Source: Paraburkholderia sp. BCC1885
Lineage (GTDB): Bacteria > Pseudomonadota > Gammaproteobacteria > Burkholderiales > Burkholderiaceae
Direction: 5' to 3'
DNA length: 64,000 bases
Assembly: GCF_900996235.1 (NCBI RefSeq)
Contig: NZ_CAAJGM010000208.1
Span: 620,001 to 684,000, forward strand
This document shows, in pieces, positions 7,555 to 16,691 of the stretch. Under the pieces are notes generated by a model. It was not told the origin of the DNA. It made no database searches and was given only the letters and a program-made list of their open reading frames with translations. A program made the translations under genes and the position numbers. Positions within the stretch are counted from its first letter, which is position 1. Every line of letters starts with the position of its first letter.

Positions 7555-8121
7555 ATGGAAACGACAACGACAGTCCGCGAACAGATTCTCGAGCACGCCA
7601 TCACGTTGATGATGCTGCGCGGGTACAACGGTTTTAGTTACCGTGATCTGTCGAGTCTCGTCGGCGTCAAGACCTCGAGCATCCACTACTACTTCCCGTC
7701 GAAAGACGATCTGGTGCTGGAAGCGGTCAACGAATACAGCAAGCAGGTATTCAGCGCGTTTCAGTCTGTCGACGATTCGTGGCCGGCTGATATCAAGCTC
7801 AGCAAGTACGCAAAGATGTTCGGCAAGACGCTTGGCGACGGCAACCAGATTTGCCTGTGCGGCATGCTGGCTGCGGACATCGAGTCGTTGCCCGAGAACA
7901 TCCGGCAGGCAGTGCAGGCGTTTTTCAAGGCGAACGAGCAGTGGCTCGCGAAGGTTCTGGCGCAAGGCGCGCAAGAAGGCACGCTGGCGGTTAACGGCAA
8001 GCCGGAAAACGCCGCGCGAACCCTGTTCGCGGCTTTTCAGGGCAGCGTGTTGGCGGCCCGGCTGTTTCATACCAAGGCCCGGCTTGAAGATGTCGAGGCG
8101 TCGGTGAGCGTTGCGCGGTAA
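7555..8121 (+). CDS. TetR-family transcriptional regulator
   Basis: A repressor-type protein of 188 residues from the ATG at 7555. The N-terminal helix-turn-helix reads YNGFSYRDLSSLVGVKTSSI, followed by HYYFPSKDDLV, typical of TetR proteins. The C-terminal ligand domain includes a CLCGMLAAD segment whose two cysteines could sense oxidants or electrophiles; that is an inference. Its promoter carries the palindrome TATCTACTGGTAGATA, and the next gene, an Ohr-type peroxidase, has a matching operator over its -10 box. The likely role is therefore to repress itself and ohr until peroxide or a reactive compound is present. Ohr is more often controlled by the MarR-family regulator OhrR, so this pairing is uncommon. 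The very start of the coding region has no strong Shine-Dalgarno. Confidence 0.9.
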   Translation: METTTTVREQILEHAITLMMLRGYNGFSYRDLSSLVGVKTSSIHYYFPSKDDLVLEAVNEYSKQVFSAFQSVDDSWPADIKLSKYAKMFGKTLGDGNQICLCGMLAADIESLPENIRQAVQAFFKANEQWLAKVLAQGAQEGTLAVNGKPENAARTLFAAFQGSVLAARLFHTKARLEDVEASVSVAR

Positions 8122-8161
8122 TGCAGTGAATATGAGGTGGCGTGTTCGCCTCTTTGTTTGG

Positions 8162-8197
8162 CCCGATTATCTATCTTTGCATAGATAGATAATCGGG
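8162..8197. promoter_or_regulatory. 15-base perfect palindrome, likely TetR site and/or terminator
   Basis: Arms 8162-8176 and 8183-8197 are exact reverse complements separated by TTGCAT. The centre contains TATCT-TTGCAT-AGATA (8172-8187), the same half-site spacing as the operators at 7528-7543 and 8239-8256. It follows the TetR stop by about 40 bases, so it might also terminate that transcript, though no T run follows. Confidence 0.6.
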
Positions 8198-8226
8198 TAG
8201 CCGTGAAAGAGAAATCGTGCGGTCTT

Positions 8227-8256
8227 TTGTCATTCAATCTATCTAGTAGTAGATAG
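8227..8256 (+). promoter_or_regulatory. Promoter and operator of ohr
   Basis: TTGTCA at 8227-8232, a 17-base spacer and TAGATA at 8250-8255 form a promoter. The palindrome CTATCT-AGTAGT-AGATAG (8239-8256) covers its spacer and -10 box. It matches the TetR operator type at 7528-7543, so bound repressor would block RNA polymerase. Confidence 0.6.
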
Positions 8257-8310
8257 TAAATTTAGCAATTCAACCTGTTTGGCAGTTCAACCTACTTAAG
8301 GAGCTTCACC

Positions 8311-8736
8311 ATGTCCCTCGAAAAAGTCCTCTACCGCGCTCAAGCTCACGCAACCGGCGGCCGTGACGGTCGTGCTGTCGTCCCCGCTGGCAATCTCGAC
8401 TTCAAGCTGACGACGCCCAAGGAACTCGGCGGTGCAGGCGGCGAAGGCGCCAATCCGGAACAACTGTTCGCAGCCGGCTATAGCGCGTGTTTTCTCGGCG
8501 CGATGAAGTTCGTCGCCGCTCGCGACAAGATCGCGATTCCGGCGGACGTGTCGATCGACGGCAGCGTCGGTATCGGCGTGATTCCGAATGGCTTTGGCAT
8601 CGAAGTGGAACTGAAGATCTCGCTGCCCGGCATGGCGCGCGACGCGGCACAAGCCCTGGTCGACAAGGCGCACATCGTTTGCCCGTACTCGAACGCGACG
8701 CGCGGCAACATCGACGTCACGCTGACGATCGTCTAA
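8311..8736 (+). CDS. ohr: Organic hydroperoxide resistance protein (Ohr/OsmC family)
   Basis: A protein of 141 residues, the normal length for Ohr. Both redox cysteines are visible: the peroxidatic one in YSACFLGAM near residue 60 and the resolving one in HIVCPYSNATRGN near residue 124. The family reduces organic and fatty-acid hydroperoxides to alcohols in the cytoplasm, using lipoylated proteins as electron donors. A strong AAGGAG site precedes the ATG. The gene follows a TetR regulator and has a matching palindrome over its -10 box, indicating control by that protein rather than by OhrR. The NATRGN ending of the second motif supports the Ohr rather than the OsmC subgroup. Confidence 0.93.
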   Translation: MSLEKVLYRAQAHATGGRDGRAVVPAGNLDFKLTTPKELGGAGGEGANPEQLFAAGYSACFLGAMKFVAARDKIAIPADVSIDGSVGIGVIPNGFGIEVELKISLPGMARDAAQALVDKAHIVCPYSNATRGNIDVTLTIV

Positions 8737-8876
8737 GCACCGAATAAGCCGCCGATTCAAGCAGGCAAACCCGCTGATCCGGCAGCGGCGCAGTTTTCAA
8801 ATGGCAACTGCGCTGCGCCCGCTGTAGGGAGCGCCGCCGGACTCACACAGACATTTAACGCATCGGAGTAAATCTC

Positions 8877-9152
8877 ATGAACCGCAATCGCATCGCAACC
8901 CTTCTCGTCGCCGCCACCGCAGCAATCGCGGCCCCCGCATTCGCCAGCAGCGGCTACGGCCCGGCGCCGTCGTATAACCCGGTGGCCGGCGCGCCGGCTT
9001 CGCAGCGTGGTCAGAGTGCGCAAACCATCGCCGCCGAACAGGCCGCGTTTGGTGCGAACAGCAATGCCTATGGCGGCGTGGCGAGCGTGCAGTCGGAAGC
9101 AGGCAGCCGTGTGCAGACCCTGCCTGGCCAGTCGACCTTCGCGCATCATTAA
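8877..9152 (+). CDS. Small exported protein of unknown function
   Basis: A protein of 91 residues with a clear signal peptide (MNRNRIATLLVAATAAIAAP, then AFAS as the cleavage region). The mature part is small, rich in Ala, Gly, Ser and Gln, and has no cysteines. A GGAG site lies upstream of the ATG. It resembles the many small periplasmic proteins of Burkholderia without known function; I do not recognise a domain. It lies downstream of ohr with a 140-base gap that contains an 8-base-pair hairpin (8788-8795 with 8806-8813) but no T run. Confidence 0.7.
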   Translation: MNRNRIATLLVAATAAIAAPAFASSGYGPAPSYNPVAGAPASQRGQSAQTIAAEQAAFGANSNAYGGVASVQSEAGSRVQTLPGQSTFAHH

Positions 9153-9192
9153 GCGGAGTGGGGATTGGGCCGGGCCACTCGCCCGATTCCAT

Positions 9193-10059
9193 TCAGACCT
9201 GGCGCAGCGATTTATCGAGAGCGCGCGCCGCGACGCGATCCCCCTCGGTGGCGAGTGCCGCGCGAAAGACGGTCTGATGATTGTGTCCCGCCGCCGCGGG
9301 CGAGTCCCACAGCAGTTCGACCTTGGGCCGCCGATGCAGCCAGCCGCTGCGCGCCATGTCCTGCGGCACCGTCGCCGCCGACGCCGGACCGGCGCCCACC
9401 GGCGCGGGCGTCCCCGTGGGGTCGAGCATCGCCACAGGCGCCGCAATGGGCGCCGCGCCCGTATCGCTCTGCCCGTCCAGCCAACGCACCGTCAATTCGC
9501 GCGCATCGTATTGACCGAGCTTGCGGCTTTCCACCCAGACGATCACCGTGCGCGTCGCCGTATCCACGGAGATCGCATAACGGCCGATCGCGAAGCGACG
9601 CGCCGCGACGTTAGTGCGCCACAGCGCGCGCGGCCGGCAGATCCACAGCACCGCGGCATAGAGAGCCGGCGCCGCCACCAGCCAGCCGTTGGTCGCCGCT
9701 ACGGCATGGATCGCACGCCGCCCGCCGGCGCTCCAGACGAAAGCGCCCACCGAGAAAACCGCGAACAGGAAACCAAGGAAAGCGAATAGCCGCAGCGCCT
9801 GCCGCAGCCATTGCGGCAGCGGATGAAACGGGCGCTCGGCGCGGGCGCGCGCGCCCGGCAGGAAAATCAGCAGAAACAGAAAGACCAGGTTGATGCAGGC
9901 CCACGGCGATGAAGCCATGGCGGACAACGACGCAATAAAATCCATGTCCGACATCGAAAACAGCCAGCGCGCCAGAATCACGAGACCGATGGCACGCAAC
10001 GCGAAAACCGTTCCGGCGCCGGGCGCCGCGTTCGCACGCGTTTCTTTCGTTCTCGCCAA
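9193..10059 (-). CDS. Membrane protein of unknown function
   Basis: A protein of 288 residues from a TTG at 10059, chosen because AGGAGG lies five bases upstream. An in-frame ATG at 10110 would add 17 residues but has no ribosome binding site. Four hydrophobic stretches are visible in the first half (for example INLVFLFLLIFLPG and LFAFLGFLFAVFSVGAFVW). The C-terminal half is soluble and contains WVESRKLGQYDARELTVRWLD, then a proline/alanine-rich linker. No catalytic motif is apparent. It is convergent with the gene at 8877. A role in membrane integrity is possible but not supported by anything specific. Confidence 0.7.
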   Translation of the reverse strand: MARTKETRANAAPGAGTVFALRAIGLVILARWLFSMSDMDFIASLSAMASSPWACINLVFLFLLIFLPGARARAERPFHPLPQWLRQALRLFAFLGFLFAVFSVGAFVWSAGGRRAIHAVAATNGWLVAAPALYAAVLWICRPRALWRTNVAARRFAIGRYAISVDTATRTVIVWVESRKLGQYDARELTVRWLDGQSDTGAAPIAAPVAMLDPTGTPAPVGAGPASAATVPQDMARSGWLHRRPKVELLWDSPAAAGHNHQTVFRAALATEGDRVAARALDKSLRQV

Positions 10060-10197
10060 GGCATCCTCCTGTCGTTGACGCCGCCGCAGCCAAATTTGCG
10101 GCACGGCCATTATAGGGATATTACCGAGGCGGCTCACGGTTCCCGTTCCCGAAACGCCACTTTCAGACAGTTCCACCACAAATGCGCGGCGCGCATG

Positions 10198-10238
10198 CAA
10201 CAACGCCCCGCGTACCTGAGGCACGCGGGGCGTTGTTG
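10198..10238 (-). terminator. Long perfect hairpin, terminator of the glycosyltransferase gene
   Basis: Arms 10198-10213 and 10223-10238 pair perfectly over 16 bases with a 9-base loop. The structure lies about 50 bases past the stop of the GT4 gene and before the next minus-strand gene. A long T run is missing, so efficiency is uncertain. Confidence 0.65.
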
Positions 10239-10291
10239 GCGCCTGGCACGCCGCCCGCAGGCGGCATACAGACAGTCACGCTGAGCAGAAC

Positions 10292-11356
10292 TTAGCTCGC
10301 GTTGACTTCGCGCAGGACCGTGCGGCGCTTCTGACGCAGCAGCTCCTCGTAGGTTGCCACGTAGTTCTGCGCCATGACCTTCGACGAGAAGCGCGATTCG
10401 AACGCGCCGCGCACCGTGGCGCGGGGCAGCGTATGCAGACGGTTCACCGCCGCAACCGCGCTGATTTCGTCTTCAACGACAAAACCCGATACGCCGTTTT
10501 CGATCACTTCCGGCACCGAACCGCGCTTGAACGCGATAACCGGCGTGCCGCAAGCCATGGCTTCGATCATCACCAGACCGAAGGGCTCCGGCCAATCGAT
10601 CGGGAACAGCAGCGCATGAGCGTTGCCGAGGAATTCGGTCTTCTCTGCTTCGCTGATTTCGCCGATATATTCGACGTGCGGCAGCGCCATCAACGGCTTG
10701 ATGACTTCGTCGTAGTAGGCACGGTCGGCCTTGTCGAGCTTGGCGGCGACCTTGATCTTCATGCCGGCCTGCTCGGCAATGCGAATAGCCGTGTCGAGGC
10801 GCTTTTCCGGCGAGATGCGGCCGAGGAACGCGAGATAGCTGGGCTTGACGTCGGGAATCGGCTTCAGCAGGTTTTCCGGCAAACCGTGATACACGGTGGA
10901 CAGCCAGTTGGCCTGTTGCAACGGCTGACGCTGGTTGTCCGAAATGGACACCACCGGCACGTCGCTGAACGTATTGAAGATGGGCTGCAGTTCCGGCAGG
11001 TCGAGACGGCCGTGCATCGTGGTCAGGAACGGCACCGGCTGGCGTGCGAACAGCGAGAACGGGTAGTAGTCGATGTGGAAATGCAGCACATCGAACTCGT
11101 CCGCGCGGCGGCGCACTTCTTCCAGCAGCAGCATGTGCGGCGCCATCACGTCGCGAATGGTCGGGTCGAGGCGCAGCGCCTGCGGCCAGAAGGCTTCGAG
11201 TTTCGCCGAGGTTTGCGAATCGCCGCTCGCGAAGAGCGTCACATCATGCCCCTGTTCGACCAGTGCTTCGGTCAGGTAGGACACTACCCGTTCCGTTCCG
11301 CCATACAGCTTGGGAGGAACCGCCTCGTGCAACGGAGCGATTTGAGCGATTCGCAT
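10292..11356 (-). CDS. Glycosyltransferase family 4 protein
   Basis: A protein of 354 residues from the ATG at 11356, which has GAGGAG eight bases upstream. The N-terminal Rossmann domain opens with MRIAQIAPLHEAVPPKLYGGTERVV, shown here only to position 25 of the protein; its key element is the glycine pair before TERVVSYL. The C-terminal domain shows FLGRISPEKRLDTAI and the nucleotide-sugar site EPFGLVMIEAMACGTPVI, with the glutamate pair of retaining GT-B enzymes. These transfer a sugar from an NDP- or UDP-sugar to a glycan, lipid or small acceptor in the cytoplasm. Acceptor and donor are not deducible. It is transcribed alone, divergent from the ABC exporter at 12067, across a 710-base intergenic region. 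Confidence 0.88.
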   Translation of the reverse strand: MRIAQIAPLHEAVPPKLYGGTERVVSYLTEALVEQGHDVTLFASGDSQTSAKLEAFWPQALRLDPTIRDVMAPHMLLLEEVRRRADEFDVLHFHIDYYPFSLFARQPVPFLTTMHGRLDLPELQPIFNTFSDVPVVSISDNQRQPLQQANWLSTVYHGLPENLLKPIPDVKPSYLAFLGRISPEKRLDTAIRIAEQAGMKIKVAAKLDKADRAYYDEVIKPLMALPHVEYIGEISEAEKTEFLGNAHALLFPIDWPEPFGLVMIEAMACGTPVIAFKRGSVPEVIENGVSGFVVEDEISAVAAVNRLHTLPRATVRGAFESRFSSKVMAQNYVATYEELLRQKRRTVLREVNAS

Positions 11357-12066
11357 AAAGAGAACTCCTCGTAAAAAATCAGGCAAAAGTACTGCGGTTT
11401 GTTAAAAGCGCCTCGCTTTGCTCGCCTTGCCAGCCGCACCGGACGCTCCGGCACGGGCCTGTTTCTTCGAGAAATCCTGCGATGGATCGCTTGGTAAGGA
11501 TGCCCAGACTGATCATCGTCACCAGGCTGTTCATGTGCAATAAACGCACCTGCTTCAGACTCGTTGACAAACTGTCAGTTAATTCATGGCACGACCGAGG
11601 CTGCATTATGCGGGTCCGCCGCCCCGCGCCGCGCCAAACATTTCAAACACTTTACGTTGTTACAAAGCGGAAACACTTGGCAAACCCTTGTTTTATAAGA
11701 CAGTTCTACAGTAGGGTCTGGCTGTGGCAGGCGACCGAAATGCGTCTGGTTTGCAAATTCTTCCGTCCATGTTTGCCGCGTGCTACCGCTTCTACGCGTC
11801 GCCGGAAGCCGGTCCGCGCTGAATGGCTTTTGTAATTATATCCCGAAATTATCCGCGACCTGTGTGAACGACCGCCGCGGCGCGAGGTCGAGCTAGGGAG
11901 GTTTTGCGGATGCCATCGCGAAATCAGTCGCGTCTCGTTGCCGTGCAAACACGGCGGAATGCCTTTTGCGTGTTTACAATGCGAAGCATCTGCCTTTCGT
12001 GGCGATGCGTCCCGTGGCCCATGCTGTTGCATGACATAACCTGAATCACACCGACCACACGATCAA
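11357..12066. other. Long divergent intergenic region
   Basis: About 710 bases between the glycosyltransferase (minus) and the second ABC exporter (plus). I see no supported gene. The stretch 11560-11720 is AT-richer than its flanks and includes the palindrome TGACA-AAC-TGTCA (11565-11577) and a partial -24/-12-like sequence at 11587-11602. It probably holds the promoters of both genes, but no clear pair can be chosen. Confidence 0.5.
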
Positions 12067-13902
12067 TTGGAACATCTCACCATCGCCCAGCGTAATGCCC
12101 ACAACGCAAAGCTCGCGAGCTATGCGCACAGGCCGCTTGCGTTTCTCTTTAGCTACATTCGCCGCCACCCGTTCGCCCATGCGATCGTCCTGTGCAGCGT
12201 GTTCGCGGCCGTGGGTTGCGCGCTCGCTTCGCAATACGCGATCAAGCATCTCATCGACGTGCTCGGCGGCGGCCGGCATCATCCCGGCCCGCTGTGGGGC
12301 GCGTTCGCCATCCTTGTCGGCCTGATTGCCGCCGACAACCTGCTGTGGCGGGTCGGCGGCTGGGTCGCGGCGCACACCTTCGTGGCGGTTACGGGCGATC
12401 TGCGCCGCGATCTGTTCCAGTATCTGAGCGGCCACTCGCCGACCTACTACTCGGAAAAGCAACCCGGCATGCTGGCAAGCCGCATCACCGCCACGTCGAA
12501 CGCCGTCTACACGGCGGAGAACACCACCGCCTGGAACGTGCTGCCGCCCTGCATTGCGGTGCTCGGCGCCATCGTCATGATCATCGCCGTCAATCCGTTG
12601 ATGGCGGCCGGCCTGATGCTCTGCTCGGCAATCCTCTCAGTGGTACTTTACAAGCTCGCCGGGCGCGGCTCGGCGCGGCACCATCACTTCGCCACCAAGG
12701 CGGCGTCGGTGGACGGCGAGCTCGTCGACGTGATCAGCAACATGGGCCTCGTGCGCGCGTTCGGCATGACGATTCGCGAGCAGGCGCGCTTCGGCGCCAC
12801 CGTCAAAGCCGAGATGGATGCGCGCCAGCAAAGCCTGCTGTATCTCGAGAAGCTGCGCCTGCTGCACGCGGTCATCACCGCCATGCTCTCGGCCGGCCTG
12901 CTCGGTTGGGCGCTGTGGCTGTGGGATAACGGCCGCGCGACCTCGGGCGACATCGTGCTGGTCAGCTCGCTCGGCTTCACGATTCTGCATGGCACACGCG
13001 ACCTCGCGGTCGCACTCGTGGACGTCACGCAGCACATCGCGCGGCTAGCCGAAGCCGTGCGCACGCTGCTCGAGCCGCACGGCATGCCGGATCGCGCGGA
13101 CGCCGTCGAACTGGTGCCGCAAGGCGGCCGGATCGACTTCGAGCGCGTCACGTTCGCCTATCCGCGTCGTCGGCCGATTCTCGATCACTTCGATCTGCAT
13201 ATCGAGCCGGGCCAGCGGGTCGGCCTGATCGGCAAGTCGGGCGCGGGCAAGTCGACCGTGCTGTCGCTGCTGCAACGTTTCTACGAGACGCAAGGCGGCC
13301 AGATCAAGATCGACGGGCAGGACATCGCCACGATCACGCAAGACAGCCTGCGCCACGCGATTGCCGTGGTGCCGCAGGATATCGCCCTGTTCCACCGCAC
13401 CGTCTACGAGAACATCGCCTACGGCCGCCCCGAAGCGAGCCGCGAGGAAGTGCTGGCGGCGGCGCGGGAAGCGCGCTGCTCCGATTTCATCGAAGCCATG
13501 CCGGAAGGCTACGACACGATCGTGGGCGACCGCGGCGTAAAGCTGTCGGGCGGTCAGCGGCAACGCATCGCGATCGCGCGGGCCATCCTCAAGAACGCGC
13601 CGATCCTGCTGCTCGACGAAGCCACTTCGGCGCTCGACAGTGCCTCCGAAGAGGCCATCCAGAAGGCGCTCGACCGCCTGATGGTGGGCCGCACGGTGGT
13701 CGCCATCGCGCACCGGCTGTCGACGCTGAACAGCTTCGACCGGATCATCGTCATGAGCACGGGCAAGGTCGTGGACGACGGCACGCCGGAAGAGCTGCGC
13801 AACCGGCCGGGGCTCTACCGCGATCTGCTGTCGAAGCAGTACGGCAAAGGCGCTACGCTGCACGCCGGCGGCAAGAAGGTCGACGAGCAACACGTGGTTT
13901 GA
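12067..13902 (+). CDS. ABC exporter, fused membrane and ATPase domains
   Basis: A half-transporter of 611 residues built like MsbA. The membrane domain covers roughly residues 25-320. The ATPase domain has Walker A GKSGAGKST near residue 393, the signature LSGGQRQRIAIARAI, Walker B ILLLDEATSALD and the H-loop in VAIAHRLST. The start is TTG at 12067, the first plausible initiator after an upstream stop; no in-frame ATG is close by and the ribosome binding site is weak. It should function as a homodimeric exporter in the inner membrane with unknown cargo. It is clearly related in design to the exporter at 5550 but is not a recent duplicate: the linkers and membrane segments differ. Confidence 0.9.
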   Translation: MEHLTIAQRNAHNAKLASYAHRPLAFLFSYIRRHPFAHAIVLCSVFAAVGCALASQYAIKHLIDVLGGGRHHPGPLWGAFAILVGLIAADNLLWRVGGWVAAHTFVAVTGDLRRDLFQYLSGHSPTYYSEKQPGMLASRITATSNAVYTAENTTAWNVLPPCIAVLGAIVMIIAVNPLMAAGLMLCSAILSVVLYKLAGRGSARHHHFATKAASVDGELVDVISNMGLVRAFGMTIREQARFGATVKAEMDARQQSLLYLEKLRLLHAVITAMLSAGLLGWALWLWDNGRATSGDIVLVSSLGFTILHGTRDLAVALVDVTQHIARLAEAVRTLLEPHGMPDRADAVELVPQGGRIDFERVTFAYPRRRPILDHFDLHIEPGQRVGLIGKSGAGKSTVLSLLQRFYETQGGQIKIDGQDIATITQDSLRHAIAVVPQDIALFHRTVYENIAYGRPEASREEVLAAAREARCSDFIEAMPEGYDTIVGDRGVKLSGGQRQRIAIARAILKNAPILLLDEATSALDSASEEAIQKALDRLMVGRTVVAIAHRLSTLNSFDRIIVMSTGKVVDDGTPEELRNRPGLYRDLLSKQYGKGATLHAGGKKVDEQHVV

Positions 13903-13960
13903 CGGCGGCTGGCGACCCGGCAGCGCCGCCAGGATGCCGATAGATCAGGCCGGAATGTAG

Positions 13961-13992
13961 AAAAGCCGCTTCGAATCGAAGCGGCTTTTTTG
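13961..13992 (+). terminator. Intrinsic terminator after the second ABC exporter
   Basis: AAAAGCCGCTTCGA (13961-13974) pairs with TCGAAGCGGCTTTT and runs into a T stretch. The structure is symmetric, with A and T runs on both sides, so it can also stop transcription arriving on the minus strand from otsBA. Confidence 0.85.
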
Positions 13993-14066
13993 TGCTTTGT
14001 GGGCCGGGCTCAGCAGGCCCTCAGCCAGTCACGCCAGTAATCGGTTAGCGGCGATTCAGCGCCATC

Positions 14067-15509
14067 TCACCGCGCCAGCTTCTCGCGCCTCACCTTCTTC
14101 GCGCCTTTGCCGTCCCCCTGCACGCTACCCGCCGCCTGCAAATCGCGCATGAAGTTATCGCGCCATACCGACACGTTGTTCTCGCGCAATTGCACCATCA
14201 TGTCGCGATAGCGGGCCTGACGCTCGGCGAGCGGCATCGACAAAGCCGTAGCCAACGCCTCGGCCATGCCGTCGATATCCACCGGATTGACGATCAACGC
14301 GCCGTCCAGTTCCTGCGCCGCGCCCGCGAAGCGCGATAGCACGAGCACGCCCGGATCTTCCGGGTCCTGCGCCGAGACGTACTCCTTGGCCACGAGGTTC
14401 ATGCCGTCGCGCAAAGGCGTCACATAACCCACGTGGGCCGTGCGAAACAGCGCGGCCAGCACGGCCCGGTCGTACTGACGATGGATGTAGAGAATCGGCG
14501 CCCAGTCGAGTTCGGCGAAACGGCCGTTGATGCGGCCCGACTCGCCTTCCAGTTGCAGGCGGATGTCCTGATAGGCATTGAGATCGGCGCGCGTCGGCGG
14601 TGCGATCTGCAGGAACGAGACCTTGTTGCGCTGCGCCGGCGCATGTTCGAGCAGCCGCTCGAAGGCGCGAAAGCGCTCCACCAGCCCTTTCGAATAATCG
14701 AGGCGGTCGACGCTCATGATCAGCTTGCGCGAGTGCAGCGTGGCCTTCATCGTGCGCACCGGCTTGCCGCGCTCGCCCGCTTTGGCGAGTTCGGCGATTT
14801 CGTCCGGATAGACGCCGATCGGATAAGCCGCGGCCTTCAGCGAGCGGCCGAACGCCTGTATGACGGCGGGACCTGCCGCCGGCGTCTCAACGGTGCCGTT
14901 GGCCTCGTTGACGATGTAGTCGCAAAACGCCCGCAGATCCGGACCGGTCTGAAAGCCGAGCAGATCGAACGAGCACAGTGCTTCGACCAGTTCCCGATGC
15001 GGCGGCACCGCCAGCAGCACCTGGGAAGCCGGAAACGGAATATGCAGAAAAAAACCGATCCGGTTCTTCACGCCCGCCGCCCGCAAGGCTTGGGCAAATG
15101 GAATCAGGTGATAGTCGTGCACCCAGATGACGTCGTCGTCACGCAGGAGCGGCACGAGTTGCTGCGCGAGCCAGGTATTGACCCGGCAATAGCCGCCGAA
15201 GTCGTGCCGGTCGTATTGCAGCAGATCCGCGCGGTAGTGGAACGCCGGCCACAAGGTGGCGTTCGAAAAGCCGCGGTAATACTGGTCGTAGTCGCGCCGC
15301 ACCAGCGGAATGGTGGCGAAGGTCACCGGCCCGCGCTCTTCAAGGCTGATCTGCGGCTGCCCCGAGGCGAGCACGTCGCCGCTCCAGCCGAACCACATGC
15401 CGCCCGTTTCCTTCAGCGCATCGTAGACGCCCACCGCCAGGCCGCCGGCTGCCGGGCCGCCTTCCGAGATCGGCGCGACCCGATTCGATACGATAATCAG
15501 TCGACTCAT
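14067..15509 (-). CDS. otsA: Trehalose-6-phosphate synthase
   Basis: A protein of 480 residues, the usual OtsA size. It starts MSRLIIVSNRVAP, the typical family opening, followed by GGLAVGV for donor binding. Later motifs include WVHDYHL, the SVDRLDYSKGL stretch and TPLRDGMNLVAKEYV, all diagnostic of GT20 enzymes. It joins UDP-glucose and glucose-6-phosphate to trehalose-6-phosphate in the cytoplasm. The gene follows otsB by 67 bases on the same strand, so the two probably form an operon providing trehalose for osmotic and desiccation tolerance. The C-terminal tail is basic. Confidence 0.96.
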   Translation of the reverse strand: MSRLIIVSNRVAPISEGGPAAGGLAVGVYDALKETGGMWFGWSGDVLASGQPQISLEERGPVTFATIPLVRRDYDQYYRGFSNATLWPAFHYRADLLQYDRHDFGGYCRVNTWLAQQLVPLLRDDDVIWVHDYHLIPFAQALRAAGVKNRIGFFLHIPFPASQVLLAVPPHRELVEALCSFDLLGFQTGPDLRAFCDYIVNEANGTVETPAAGPAVIQAFGRSLKAAAYPIGVYPDEIAELAKAGERGKPVRTMKATLHSRKLIMSVDRLDYSKGLVERFRAFERLLEHAPAQRNKVSFLQIAPPTRADLNAYQDIRLQLEGESGRINGRFAELDWAPILYIHRQYDRAVLAALFRTAHVGYVTPLRDGMNLVAKEYVSAQDPEDPGVLVLSRFAGAAQELDGALIVNPVDIDGMAEALATALSMPLAERQARYRDMMVQLRENNVSVWRDNFMRDLQAAGSVQGDGKGAKKVRREKLAR

Positions 15510-15576
15510 GAAGCGCGGTTTCCGTGCAGAAGGACGTTCGATTTGAAGCGAAGGACGAGGCGAAAGCCGGCGCGCA

Positions 15577-16326
15577 TCATGCGCCGCGCGCCGCGCTGAC
15601 GATCGCGTCGAGCCAGTCGAGCAAGGCGTCGACCGACTCGAGCCGCGAGCGCGCGATCGTGTCGCCGGGGCCGATCTTGATCGACACGCCGCCGCGCTCG
15701 TTGACCACCGCGAAGCCCTTCTCGTCGGTCAGATCGTCGCCGGCGAACACCGGGCGGCGGCCGGTGAACGGCGGCTCGTCCAGGAAGGCACGCACGGCGC
15801 GGCCCTTATCGACGTCTTTCGGTTTGATCTCGTAGACCATCTTGCCGGGCTGCAGCACATAGGCGCCCGGATAGTCGGCCACCAGTTGCTCGGTGGCCTT
15901 GCGCGCCACCGGCTCGCGGTCGGGCGCGTTGCGGTAATGCAGCGCCAGCGCCGCGCCCTTGATTTCGAGCAGCATGCCCGGATTGCCGTTGACGACTTCG
16001 GCCAGCACCTGTTCCATGCGCAGAAGCCGCTCGTCATGAAAACCGATGCGCTGAGTGTCGCCATTCGAATCGCGCCGCTCGGCACCATGCAGGCCGGCGA
16101 TAGGCAGATCGGGCATGCCGAGGAACCCATCGATACTGTCGATCCCGCGGCCCGACACCACCGCGACCGCGCCATTGGTCAGCCGGCGCAGCTCGGTCAG
16201 CAGGGTGATGACCTGGGGCTGCACCCGCACGCCATCAGGAGTGGAAGCGAGTTCGACCAGCGTGCCATCGAAATCGAAGAAAAATGCCGTCTCGCTCGGA
16301 GACAGAACAGCCGGAAGTGCTTGCAT
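15577..16326 (-). CDS. otsB: Trehalose-6-phosphate phosphatase
   Basis: A HAD-superfamily phosphatase of 249 residues. The nucleophile motif FFFDFDGTLVEL lies near residue 15, with later motifs VVSGRGIDSI and VFAGDDLTDEKGF in the right order. It removes the phosphate from trehalose-6-phosphate made by OtsA. The ATG at 16326 is preferred because upstream in-frame starts add only a basic tail not typical of the family. The gene is first in the otsB-otsA pair, and the 365-base gap upstream probably carries its promoter. Confidence 0.95.
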   Translation of the reverse strand: MQALPAVLSPSETAFFFDFDGTLVELASTPDGVRVQPQVITLLTELRRLTNGAVAVVSGRGIDSIDGFLGMPDLPIAGLHGAERRDSNGDTQRIGFHDERLLRMEQVLAEVVNGNPGMLLEIKGAALALHYRNAPDREPVARKATEQLVADYPGAYVLQPGKMVYEIKPKDVDKGRAVRAFLDEPPFTGRRPVFAGDDLTDEKGFAVVNERGGVSIKIGPGDTIARSRLESVDALLDWLDAIVSAARGA

Positions 16327-16691
16327 CGGTTTATCTTGCCTTTCAGCCGCTCGCAGCCGCAAAAGTGTGCGCATCTTACCGCGCATCCCGCTATTTTTCG
16401 GGAAAGTCAGGTTTAGCGCAACGCGCCCGGAGAATCCGGTGGTTTGCCACGGAAACTCCCTACGGAATCCACTGGGTTCGACGTCAGAAGCGCCCGCTCA
16501 TCAGGATGCGTCAAATTGCCCCGCGATGGCGACCCTTCGGGACGCCGTATGCCATGCTCCGGGAAATTACGCTACAGTCCCAGCCACGCTGACGGGTCCC
16601 GCATGGCGTGCAACCTCGGCAGGCCAGTTGCCGCTTACCCGCCTCAGCCCGTGCTTCATGCCGTTACAGGCCGCCTAGGATCGAGTCATAG
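16327..16691. other. Divergent intergenic region between otsB and the SCO1 gene
   Basis: About 365 bases without a supported gene. Short frames here show no ribosome binding site. It should contain promoters for otsBA (minus) and the copper chaperones (plus). I cannot single out a convincing promoter or operator. Confidence 0.5.

Noticed and set aside
11587..11602. A GG-N10-GC match resembling a sigma-54 promoter upstream of the second ABC exporter
   Set aside because: The -24 box TGGCACG is good but the -12 box reads AGGCT rather than TTGCW, and the exporter start is about 465 bases away.
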